A stretch of DNA of 64,000 nucleotides, taken from assembly GCF_954871325.1 (NCBI RefSeq), contig NC_088775.1, positions 38,293,561-38,357,560 of the forward strand. Direction: 5' to 3'. Shown in pieces: positions 46,953 to 58,239 of the stretch; position 1 is the stretch's first letter, and every line of letters starts with the position of its first letter. Below the pieces are notes generated by a model. The model ran no database searches. It saw nothing but the letters and a program-made list of their open reading frames with translations, and was not told the origin of the DNA. The stretch comes from Gordionus sp. m RMFG-2023 (taxonomy: Eukaryota > Nematomorpha > Gordioida > Chordodea > Parachordodidae). Position numbers and translations under genes: made by a program.

Positions 46953-49422
46953 CAAGGGCGTAACTAACCCCCTATTTTGCGGGCCTTCGAGCCGCTTTTA
47001 TCCGGCCTTCGGCCGGGTTTAATATTAATATATCATTTTAATTGAATTGCAAACTCTGAACAATTATTATGAATTTCATATTTTGTCATTTATTATGCAT
47101 ACAAATAATGAAAGTAAAACATACAAGACATTTCTAAAGATAATATTTTTTAATACAAAATATTTATCCATTTATTACAATATTAAATATTTTCGATTGC
47201 AAATGTAAAAATTTTTTATCTAATGAATTACAAGTCATAAAAAATGTTAACCTCAATTCATAACGGTTTTTAAAAACCACCTAAGGCAATATATTTCTTA
47301 GCAACCTACATTGACAAAGGGTCATTAAACTAATATAACGTTGTGTTACTATTTTAGACAATGTTTTATAGAAGTGACTAATAAGGAAAAATTTGGAGGC
47401 CTAATTAAATCAATAATTCATGAAGAAGAGAATATAAACGATTAATCCAAATCATTAAACTATATGGTGGTTGTAGCTTCCTCTTAGATGACATTATGGA
47501 AGCTAGATAAGTAATCGATAAAATAATTGTGAGTTATTAAATTTCTAAAAGATTATTGTTACGATCGGTGTTATCGTAATATATTTATTTTATGGCTTAA
47601 GAAAAATTTGACTGATATTCCAAGAGAAATTGCAGAGATTATTAGCAGTGTAATATGTTGAAGAATTTAAATCTAAAAATAAAAATAAAAATTTAAATAA
47701 TTTTGTAAAAATTGTAAAAATTGCCCACTTACAATATTTTACCATTAACTAAATAATTCAGCACCAAATTTTTACGACTTATTTAATTCTAAAAAAAACT
47801 ACACCAAAAATTATCGAAAAAAAATAATAATCATGATTTTATAAAAGTTTTCGTTTTTATATAATTTCTAAATATTATAAGAATGAATATTCAAAAATTA
47901 CAACCTTCGAAGTTCGTAATATAATAATTTAATCTAAAAAAAATTAAATATTTAAATACATAATTATAATAAAATATATATCTAATAAAATTACTATACA
48001 ATAATAATCAAAAATTTAAATAACACAACTATTCAAATTATTTAACTATACAAAACAAATAAAATCCTATTCCAATATTCAAATAACTATTTAAATATAC
48101 AACAATTATCTTCCATTTTTAATGATATATAAACGATTAGATAGTTGACCATTTGCCCATCTAAATTATGCAATCAAATGCTCTCAGTAGCAAGAGTAAT
48201 AATCTTATATTATAATAGCCACACAAATAATAGATGCTGGTTAATTTTCATAGCCATAACACCCACGATGTAAACTCGTATAAGAATTTATTATTTTAGA
48301 TAATTGATAAAACGATAACACTAAAAATCTTTAGAAGAAATTATGCAAATATATTGAACCCTTGAGTTATTTACACAGTAAGGATGCCATATTAGAAATG
48401 AATCATATAGTAACTAGAAAATAAGGACCAGAGTGATATGATGAAAGCAATTAAGATTTTATATATTATTGTTGCACCACCTCTAGTTGGTATATTATGT
48501 CTTAAAATAATATTAGTTTGTAATAATATCAAAATATCCTATTAAAAATTAAACTCAAAACTGTTTTTCAAAGGAGAAAATTATAGCTTTCCTAAAACTA
48601 AAAAAAAGAGAAGGAAAAAAATGTGGGATGAATTATAACATGTTTAATTTTTAATAATATATTTTTATTAAATACAAATAGATGGCGTTAAATAATTGAA
48701 TGTAAATTGTTACTTATATTTATTATAAAAAACATTGATTTGTAAAGTTTATTAAATTATTAACTGTACTATATTCTATAACTTCAATTATTACTGTAAA
48801 AGTGGCATTTTACCTAATATTATAACCAATATATAATAGAGAATTGTCAACTATATGTCTACTTACTTTTTATAAAGAAATTTCTTATACTTGTTTGAAC
48901 CTTGGGAATAATTTTAGGAAAAGGCATGGTAATGAAAATGAATAATATAGTTGATTAGTGATATCGAACTCGGCTAATTATAAAATTTGTTAATTTTCAA
49001 TTAATAAATGATTATATTTATTTAATTAGGGTTATAAAATAATTTAATTAATAAAAATTAATTAAGCTTTAACTGTTAATGCTAAATTGATATTTAGACA
49101 TTATGAGTTATATTGATATTCCATTTTTAAAACAGAATTTTGATTATTAACTGACATAGTGAAAATATAATTTATATGCTGTAGCACTCATTTAATAAAA
49201 ATTTAGATAGTCTTATTAATTTTTAAATAATAAAATCAAATCTATATATAATGTTGAATAGAATTATAAAAGAAATCGTTCAGGGGGGGGGGGGGCTATC
49301 AAAAAATTTATTTTTAGTTGAGGTGGATATTAGGGAGCCATTAAAAAGAAATTTCCGTTTCAGAAGGCTATTCAAATTTTTCAGGGAAGCCCCTGTACCC
49401 CCCCCCACTAGTGACGCTACTG
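46953..49422. mobile_element. Probable non-autonomous hAT insertion splitting LINE copy E
   Basis: The left end CAAGGGCGTAACTAACCCC resembles the hAT end at 42259. The right end, inverted, is CAGTAGCGTCACTAGTGG followed by a C/G run. Left subterminal hairpins TGCGGGCCTTCGAGCCGC and CCGGCCTTCGGCCGG are like those at 63720. The 2.4 kb between is A+T-rich without transposase. The 8 bases outside the two ends (GTAATATA and AGGAAATC) do not match, so the ends could belong to two elements. Confidence 0.45.
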
Positions 49423-50390
49423 AGGAAATCAATATTTTTCCCTATAGATAGTCTTGGAAATATCTGAAGATGTCCCTTAAAAGAATATAGTTGATAACCT
49501 GGGTTATTTTTGAAAGAATACCAGTTTGTTGAATGATAGCAGGAATAGTCAGATCCTGAAGAAATATGGGATAAATTTGGTTAATCAAAGGTGAAGAATC
49601 GTGTCTAAGAAATAGGATCGCTTTCCTAAAATCTGTAATCGCAAATGTGGTAGTGCAAATCCTAGGGTCAGAAAAAATTGGATTATCGTTATCTATGTTA
49701 TTAGATTGGTGTTTTTGAAGTAAGGCCAAGTGTGTATCAATGTAATATGGAGCCAAATTATCTTTGGATGCGGTACGGCTCTTGGAAATCGAATATTTAA
49801 ATTAACTAGTTTGTTAGATAAAAGTTTTACTCTCGTTTTAAGGGCGTTCATTTTTGTTGCAATTTTTGCCATTTCTTAAGTGTGTAGGCCTTCGATCTAA
49901 AGGAAAGGAAATTTCGAATGCATCTTTTGCCTGTTGAGTAAGACATTTTTGCTAAAAGGACAGGTGCTTATTAGGTACGGAAAGAGTACGATGAAAAATC
50001 AAGTCAATGGCTGATTGATGAGAAATTATTAAGCAAAGATGTTAGATTCTTTGAATAAGATCTTACTATTAGAAGTCTTTCATCTTTGAGGGTGTGGTTT
50101 GGGGGAAATGAGAAATGACTCTATCATTGAAGTCATGGTTTGCACTGTTTGTAAAGTTGTGATGAGGATTATCTGAAACGGGTATTAAGAGTGCACATGA
50201 AGGCTCGTGGTTGTGAGTTCTATGATTAAAATGGGCATAGGTGGGATAGATACAGACATTCTCATTTGGGAGCATTTAATATTTCTAGTACTATGGGGTG
50301 GCAGGAAGTTGTTGTTATTTGAACAGTTTCATTGCACAATGGGCAACTATGTCGAATGAACATGTGATTAGTGTTGCGTAATCGGCTAAA
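49423..50390 (-). mobile_element. Probable 5' part of LINE copy E
   Basis: The - strand carries a 104-codon frame (49442-49756: FRKAILFLRHDSSPLINQIY and LLRDIFRYFQDYL) and, further up, HSCPLCNETVQITTTSCHP with a possible C2HC-like finger, in several frames. It continues in the same direction as the 3' half at 45420-46952. Assignment rests on position and style rather than on a recognised domain. Confidence 0.45.
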
Positions 50391-50394
50391 AACT

Positions 50395-50575
50395 ACACCT
50401 ACGCCTAATAAGGCTAAGCCTAAAAATCGGCTAAGCCAAAAAATCGGGTAAGCCAAAAAATCGGCTGAGCCAAAAAATCAGCTAAGCCAAAAATTCGGCT
50501 AAGCCTAAAATTCGGCTAAGCCTAAAATTCGGCTAAGCCTAAAAATCGGCTAAACCTAAAAATTGGCTAAAATAA
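50395..50575. repeat. Minisatellite, about ten units of 17-18 bases
   Basis: The units read AATCGGCTAAGCCWAAA with small changes. Each contains the palindrome GGCTAAGCC or GGCTTAGCC type core. It lies between the LINE part and the RT element that starts near 50640. Confidence 0.9.
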
Positions 50576-50639
50576 ATTAGTCAAAAATTCTGTATCGATG
50601 CCTAACATTAATTAATATTTATGTAAATTATTTTCTATT

Positions 50640-52750
50640 ATATATCTTGCCGCGAAAAATTTACTTTTCTTTATATAATACATTACCAAAAATTATGGTT
50701 GTAACGCGGAATCAAGATATTGCAGGGAGTAGTCAGCCCCCAGACAATCTCCTTACTCCAGACAACTCGTTATCAGTGGCTACAGATAACATGACAACAA
50801 TTACCCAGGCCATTCAAGCCATCTCTGAACAAATGCAAAATATGTCAACACGTATGCAAGCAATCGAGGGAGCGCGCCGCGAAAGATTGCCTTCGGCCAG
50901 GAGTAATATGACATCTACGCCCTACGTCCCGCCGGGCAGGAGCAGACCGCAGTCACTCGTTCAGCAAACACCAGCAAGACTGCCCCCGTTCCGCTCACCA
51001 TCGAGGAAAAAGTGGCTAAATTGCATAGAAATTGGGCCGGAGTCTGCACCGACCTCCTCGAACCTCGATGTAAAGCTAGCGAACGAGACAGACACGAACT
51101 CAAGCACATAAAAGAAGTCGTGGACCAGATCACCGTTAACACAGAACCTGGGATAGTAGATTCAATGACCAAAAGTGTTAGAATACTAGGCCTCGCTATT
51201 CACTGGGGCTGGGATACCGCGCGGTTGAATGACATGTCATATCAAGAAAAATTCATTGATTCAGAAGAAATCAAGCTAGCAAAAGAGCCCTTTCGTTCAA
51301 GGGCCCGCGCAGGGCCCACAACGTCATACCAAAGGCGGCCAATCAGGAAGGAGACGACCTCCTCCCGGGGTAAGAAAAGGAAATAAGTACCCTAGTCCTC
51401 CTGATGACGTTCTTTCTCTTCCTTCTTCTTTCTCCCCTTTCCCCCCCCAATACCCAAAGGCCCTTTTTAGGGCCACCCAATCATGATCAAACGGAAGTCA
51501 TGCAACCGGACTACGGATCGCCGGTCCGAAGAGATGAGACAGCGCAATTCCCAGACTGGCTAAAAATGGTAAATCGTTACCTTAGGAAATTGAGTCATCA
51601 GCTATTCTCACCTGATGAAGGTATTAGTTCGGACGATGAAAATAACAATAACAATAATAACAATATTCCGTCCCTACCCGAACTATCACCTGCCGGTCAA
51701 CCTACTGCCCCGGAGTCCGATACTCCATCCTTAATATCGGAAGATTCAGGTGTTCCTGAATGGTGGATTCCCAATGCATCTTCAGCATCATGGAATTCTA
51801 GCAGCAGCGGAGCCTCCGAGGAAGCCTCCATCATCTCCGGTCTCGTCGATTCTATCTTCAGTGACGGTGGTGATTCTGGTATGCCCCAGGTGGGGTCCAC
51901 AGCCGTGCCATACTTACCTGGTATTCTCAACGGAATTGCCAACGTTAACACACATGTGACCTTCACGGATGAACAGCTTCAGGAGCTTCCGCAACTTGAC
52001 ATTAACACCGCTAGGCTCGCCCCTGGACCGCTGATGTCAAATTTTACAAGACGTGTTGCAAATCGCGGCTTTAGACCACGACTAGATACCCTCAAAATAG
52101 CCAACAATGAAGGGCATTACTTCACGCATAGACACAGCCACGCAATTTCCAGCCGATATAGAGACATAGTACAACAAATGCTGGCAGCTGATGTCATTAT
52201 AGAAACTGATTCCTCTCAATTATGTTCACCTCTATACATAATTCCTAAAGCCAACGGATCCCCGAGGGTCATTAGCGACTTTTCCGAAACATCTAAAAAC
52301 TTCCTGCACTATCCATTTAAGCTGAAATCTATTCCACTTATGTCAATCAACCTCTACAAGGCAAAATTTGCGTGCAAGATAGATATCAAATCAGCATTTT
52401 TCTCAATTCCGTTGGCTCACCAAGTGAGGAAATTCTTTGGGTTTAAAATCGATAATACATACTACGCCTATAAAGTATTACCCATGGGGGCCTCATTTAG
52501 CCCATACTGTCTACAATCAATCATCCTTGGCTTGCGCTAAGACCGTTAGAAAAGCTTATTACAACGTCTACTTAGATGACATTTTAATTTACGGAGACTC
52601 CGAATTTGACGTAAAATGGTCTACAAGGTCCCTTATGTGCACCCTCGAAGGATGGGGCCTTGAAATATCGACCGAGAAATCCGTATAAAATCCTACACCG
52701 CAAATAACCTATCTAGGTGTTCCTATTGATAGAAGTTATATCATTTTTTT
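50640..52750 (+). mobile_element. gag/RT retroelement of LTR or DIRS type, fossil
   Basis: + strand. Parts: a gag-like region (about 50700-51380) with a coiled-coil-like stretch ITQAIQAISEQMQNMSTRMQ and a basic tail; a Ser/Asp/Asn-rich spacer (51500-51900); and a reverse transcriptase (about 52020-52690) with IIPKANGSPRVISDFS, CKIDIKSAFFSIPLAHQV, YKVLPMGASFSPYCLQ and VYLDDILIYGDS. The RT looks most like DIRS or Ty3-type enzymes; RNase H, integrase or recombinase are absent, and the element is cut off near 52750. It looks broken in a few places. Its composition is far less A+T-rich than the neighbourhood and its frames are long, so it is probably among the youngest retroelements here. No terminal repeats were found. 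Confidence 0.75.
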
Positions 52751-53764
52751 GCTGAAACGAATTTGATATAAGGAGCGGATTTACCTTTGTTTATCAAATT
52801 TTTGTTATTTCAAATTCCTGACTTGCTAAGTTTGAAGCATTGAAGGAGGGTAAACGATCAATAAACAACTATTTTAAAAGCAATTATATGTTAATTCCGT
52901 GATGTATTTTCCGCGAAATGTATTCCATTACTTAATCACGAAAACTTGGCGAATGCTCAGAAGTAAAATCAACTGTAACAATGTGTCAAAAACGCATTTG
53001 ATGGGTCTTTAAAAAAATGGTCAATAAAAGGCCGATGCGGCTTTAAGTTATAAGTTTTTTTATCTGGAAATTGGGACTGAGATTCTGGTTCCGATAGTCG
53101 CAGGCTCAGGTTTTACAACTCTTAGAATAATTATATAATATATAAATCAAATTATTCGCTAAAATACCATTATTTAAAAAATATTTAATTATATAACTAA
53201 ATAATCTTAAACTTTTAATATATTTGATCAATGAATGTATGGATTATAATTAACTTCAATATTTAAAACGTTATTTTATTTATAAATTATTTATTTTATT
53301 TAAAAATAATTTTGTAAAAATATAATTATAAAAAAACAATATTAAATATAAAAAATACATTGGGTTGGGCAGCATCGCGAATACTTGTATTAAACTATCA
53401 AATACAAATGTTTTTTTAAAAATTTGTATTCTGCTTTATCTTATATGAGTGATGATTATACTGAAAGAGAAAACTAAAATCTGGAAAAGCCTCCAAATTC
53501 TCTACATATTTTTTAACCAATTATATATGTAAGTTTCTTTAAAATATATACAAAATAAATATTTGAATTGTTTTATGTTTGATTTATTATAATAACAATT
53601 TGAAATTACCTCTAGGATTTTTTAAATTTATTGTTATCAAATAAATATACATTATATAACCTTTTTATCAATTCACAAAAATAAATTCTAATTACAAACA
53701 AAATGAGAAGAAAATATAGAAATAATATTATTATAATTAAATTATAATCATTATTTTAAAAAAA
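52751..53764. other. A+T-rich DNA, nothing recognised
   Basis: No gene or repeat family seen between the retroelement and LINE copy G. Confidence 0.5.
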
Positions 53765-55900
53765 TCCAAAGATTGAGTATTAAGAGTTTGGTTGAATGGG
53801 CCCAGTGGATCGATACAAGAATAGGTTAGAAATCTAATACCAAGACCACCATTTTTTGTGAGGCCTAGGCCATGTAGATTTTTTTAATTTCAGGTTCAAG
53901 ATATTTATTGTTTGTTTTTTCTCTCATTTTTATAAATGACAAGAGAGATGGGATATTTGGAATGGAAGTTGAGTGCAAGGCATAGAGATTGCGTGAAATG
54001 TTGAAAATGTTCTTAAGGGTGGGGGGGGGGGGGGTGGATAGTTTATACGAACCAAGGACATCAGCGCAAGAAGATAACCAAGCTTAAGGAAGATATCAAA
54101 CGTTGAATGCGGGAGGACTGATTGCGATAGATCCGTCTACAGAGGAACCTAAGTGTGTCAGTTATTTTTAGGTAGTTATTTTGAATTTGTGGTGATTTAA
54201 ATCGTTATAGATTAGAATACATTTAGGTTTGATAAGGCTGAAAATATGAGTAACACCGGATGATCCCTTTTCCCAGACTATGTCTACTTCCTTGTTGACT
54301 TCGTTTTGTTGTTAACTTATGATACCATCGTAATACACTAGATGTAAGCAAAAGGTAACAGGAATTAAGGATTCGGATTATCTCATTGATTATAATAGAA
54401 AATAGAAGGGGCCCAAGGAATACTTTTTGGTTACTTAGTTTGGAATGTTTTGCGAGAGTTGAATTAAATAAAAGGAGATTGGTAAACAAGAATACAAGAT
54501 TTTGGTGTATATATAGAAGGATGGGCTTGTGAATTGTAAAAATTTAAGGACGAGGGTTTTAAAGGCATTTGTGAAATTAATGTTGGTTGGTGAGTATTTT
54601 ATTTTGGGATTACTTTCCAGACGATGTCGTGTGAAGTGTCAACTTCATATTTATCAATCTCTCCCTCCTAATTGAAACAAGATGAGAAGATGAGATGTAG
54701 TCTCATATTTAATCCTAGAAGAAATTATTTTGGCGACTAGATAACGGAATTTAGAACTAATGACTAATGGTTGAATGTCATCGTTTGGCATCTGTAAGGC
54801 GATAAGCTTGGCTCTAAAAAAATAGGGAAGATAAATTTGGGCCCATATATTGTTACACAAGTTCATGATTTTGGGTAGGAATATTTATTATCTGATCAAA
54901 GGAGAAGCTTTTTCTTCTAAAGAAAGAAAAAGTAAGAAAGAAAATAAGTAAGAAAGAAAAAAAGTAAGAAAGAAAAAAAGTAAGAAAGAAAAAAAAAAGT
55001 AAGAAAGAAAAAAAGTAAGAAAGAAAAAAAAAGTAAGAAAGAAAAAAAGTAAGAAAGAAAAAAAGTAAGAAAGAAAAAAAGTAAGAAAGAAAAAAAGTAA
55101 GAAAGAAAAAAAGTAAGAAAGAAAAAAAGTAAGAAAGAAAAAAAGTAATAAAGAAAAAAAGTAATAAAGAAAAAAAGTAAGAAAGGAAGAAAGAGGATAT
55201 GTTTCCATTAAGTTTTGTGTTAATCACGTCAAATAGGATTCCCTTCCTCGCCTAGTCCTAAGTGAATCGGAAAGCCGATGAGAGTATGGTTGTTGAGTGA
55301 TTGAAGTTGAAGTGAGTGAGGGATATTAGAAAGAAATTTCAACTTTCATTAGTGGACTTCGCGAGTGAATGGATAGTGGAAGCCCATTTAAAGGCACCTT
55401 TCATACTGAGGCTGTCGATTTTCTTTTAAACAAGTGACTTTAAGCTCGAGAGGAGAAACTATTTTCTTGTTATAAAAAAATAATGGGACCTTTGTCTTCT
55501 TAGAGGTGAGGAGAATATTTGCTGTATAGACCCTTAATTTGATGGGTTAAAGAAATTGTTAGGAAGAATTATCAGGTAATCTGAAGATGTTGCAACCAAA
55601 GGATAGGGATTTTAACCATTCCTCGTTGTTATTAAAAATTTGTGGCATAGAGGAGATGTAGATAGAAAGATATAGTCATTTGTATCATGACTCCTTTAGG
55701 GATTCTTGACATGATTTTTGGGTTTGTTGCGTCGAGGAACATGTTTACAATAGTTTATTAATGAGATGACAGAGTTCTGTTATTGGGTTAGTATATGAAC
55801 TGGTGTCGTGAAAGAATGACAAGAATCAAGAAATAACAGGTACATGAACCCAAATTTAAGTATATATATTTCAGGCGATAATAGATTTTAGCCTCAAAGG
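53765..55900 (-). mobile_element. LINE-like element copy G, broken
   Basis: On the - strand: FFRAKLIALQMPNDDIQPLV and RYLVAKIISSRIKYE (54654-54866) match the RT fingers segment (LIALKK..GGIRPIA type), LGPLLFSIIINEIIRILN (about 54380) is motif B, and TKNGGLGIRFL (about 53840) is the GGLGI segment after the RT. Stops and shifts are frequent. A minisatellite has expanded inside it (54917-55190). The region above 55200 is less A+T-rich and probably carries the 5' part, but no domain is recognisable there. Confidence 0.7.
54917..55190. repeat. Minisatellite of GTAAGAAAGAAAAAAA units
   Basis: About seventeen units of 15-16 bases, with length variation in the A run and GTAATAAAG variants near the right edge. 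The opposite strand is open in two frames (Phe/Leu/Ser-rich), an artefact of the repeat. Confidence 0.95.
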
Positions 55901-56134
55901 GGAAATAAATTTATATTCAGATGAAAACAAATCCTTTGTTAAAATTAGCTTACATAATATTAAATTAATCACAGGTGGAAATATCCTGGAAAACCCAGAC
56001 AAAAGGATACTGTAAATACCCACAGGCCAAAAGACACCAGACATACACCAGTTTTCAAAATTTACATACTGGAATATTAATAAAATTACCCCTTCACCAT
56101 TTAAACAAATTTATAAAATTGGGATATTTGTGAT

Positions 56135-57320
56135 CAGAGTTGTTAAAATATCTAGATACAAGTATCTAGATATAAAAATCTGGTATCTGTATTTAGATTG
56201 ATTTTTAATTAAAGTATCTGTATCTAGATATTATTTTAGAGGTATCGGTATCTGTTTTAGATACTTTTTAAGATACATTTTGATATACTTCTATTTAACG
56301 CTTTTTTATATTATAAATAAAAATACTTGAATGTAAAATTTATTTTATTTCATATGAGCATATAACTTAATATTAAAATATATATTAAAAAATTATATAT
56401 TAATTAAATATTATGTCCGAGTTATCAATAACAAGCAAATTCTGATATTACAATCCATCTCAAGGAATTTGCCATTTTTAATTGAAATGGAATTGGTATA
56501 TTATTTTATTTCTATTATATTCATTTTTAAGATTAATATTGATGACGAAAATGACGACATTCCATGGCCAATTTATAGACCATATTTTAAAATAATATCT
56601 CAAAATAAAGAAAACAAATCTCTGTTAGTAAAATGTTTGCCATGTCTACCAAAAAATATACAAATTTCAGTTAGCATTAGCTCAACTTGCAACATTGTAA
56701 AACATTAAGGGTATAGATACTAAATAAATGTTTACAATTTTAATTTTAAATTTTAAGAGAAAACATCAGACACTCTTAATCCAAATAAATAAGGGGAAGG
56801 AGAAAAAATCTATTAAAGAAAATAGGCTCATCGTCCGTTGATTTTTTTCCAAGAGACTTCAGACTTTAACCCAAACCACTTTAGATGATTTAATAACTGA
56901 TTTTATTATAGATAGCATTCAGCCATTTTCAGTTGTTGAAAATCCATCATTTATAAAAATGATCAAAACATTAGCTCCACAAAAAAATATAATTTGCAGA
57001 CAGACAGTGGTTGCTAGAATTTCCCAAAGATGGGAGAATGAAAAGAAAGAAATCATTAAAAGTCTAATAGAACCATCGTTAATATGCACAACAGCAGATT
57101 GTTGGAGTGCCTATCGCGGTATAGCTAACATTTAAATTTGTATAATAATTTAATTACAAACAAATTATTTGAGCTGTTTTAAGAAATGTTAATTTTTATT
57201 CATACATAGGATTCAGTTCACAGCTTATTACTATGCAACTATTTCCCAGCTTATTAATAAATTGAAAAATTTTAAACAATGAACCTGAAATTTGTTTACC
57301 ACTCTTAAATGCCTTACTTA
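56135..57320 (+). mobile_element. BED-finger hAT transposon remnant
   Basis: It starts CAGAGTTGTTAAAATATCTAG followed by repeated GTATCTAGATA-type subterminal motifs. The + strand gives a BED-like finger VKCLPCLPKNIQ..STCNIVKHI (about 56625-56705), then TTLDDLITDFIIDSIQPFSV, NPSFIKMIKTLAPQKNIICR and ICTTADCWSAYRG (about 56880-57120), matching ZBED-type hAT transposases including the first catalytic Asp in TTADCW. Stops separate the finger from the core and the C-terminal half is missing. The right terminus was not found; another left-type end of the family, CAGAGTTGTTTAAAGATAC, lies at 57745 in the same orientation. Confidence 0.75.
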
Positions 57321-57469
57321 GGGAATGAAGATAGGTAAATTAATCAATATTTAATAATTCTAGGTTTATTGGGACAATTTTTGAAGATGAAAATATTTTG
57401 GCAACTATGCTTCATCCTTTTTTAAAGCTGGGCAAAAGCAGGCTGAAAGCTCGAAAAATGAAGAATATG

Positions 57470-57544
57470 AGGGTAAAGCGCCCCCCTCCATAAAATGTGG
57501 CCGCTAGAAAAAATATGCCACGAGGCCGCAGCAATTAGCCCCTG
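57470..57544. mobile_element. Right end of a CAGGGGC-type hAT element
   Basis: Inverted, it reads CAGGGGCTAATTGCTGCGG, then GGCCTCGTGGCATATTTTTT and CTAGCGGCC, closely matching the left end at 63660. Its own left end was not found. Confidence 0.55.
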
Positions 57545-57599
57545 ACTAAAATCACAATAAAAAAATTAATAATGCAAGTGCCAGAAATATAAATATTTG

Positions 57600-58239
57600 A
57601 TTAGTGTGGCATTAATTAAAAAAATAATCTTTGTAGATAATTTTTAAATCGAGAATAATTCGAATCAAGGTTGAACGTTTTACTAAGAATTTAATATTTA
57701 TTTAATAACAAATATAAATTAAACTTATAAAATTCATTGATGACCAGAGTTGTTTAAAGATACTTTTCAAATCAATCTAGACAAAGATATATCGTCTAAA
57801 AATGAATTTGAAACCCGATAAATCTGTATAAATGAATCTAAAATTTTTATTACAATTAAGTAAGGTGTGCATAATGCTTTATTTAGGATTCAATTGTTAA
57901 AACTAAAATTTTGAAGTGGGCTAAAAAGTTTTTATTAAACTGATATCTTCATCTACATGCAAAATATAAAATTAAATGATAAATATTAATTGTTAAGTTT
58001 TAATAATACATTATATATAAAATATATAATTGATTTTAAATAATAATTGTTACATTTTATTTAACAATAAATATACTAAATATATAATTACATGGTTATT
58101 ATTGTCCCTCATATCCAAGAATACAGGAAGCCATCTCTCGTCAAAAAAAATAAAACCCTCACTGATTGAGTTGATGGCCAATTTTATCTTAAAGAAATTG
58201 ACAATCTCAACATAAGAGGTGAACTAAGATTGGTATCAA
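57600..58239. other. A+T-rich DNA with one hAT-type end
   Basis: Only the CAGAGTTGTTTAAAGATAC end at 57745 is recognisable. Confidence 0.4.

Noticed and set aside
50395-50575. CRISPR-like array of short repeats
   Set aside because: Repeats are directly adjacent without unique spacers, and the genome is eukaryotic; it is a minisatellite.
50915-51172. Antisense open frame over the gag-like region
   Set aside because: Shadow of the + strand coding of the retroelement; no independent similarity.
54853-55227. Phe/Leu/Ser-rich open frames on the - strand
   Set aside because: Translation of the GTAAGAAAGAAAAAAA minisatellite.
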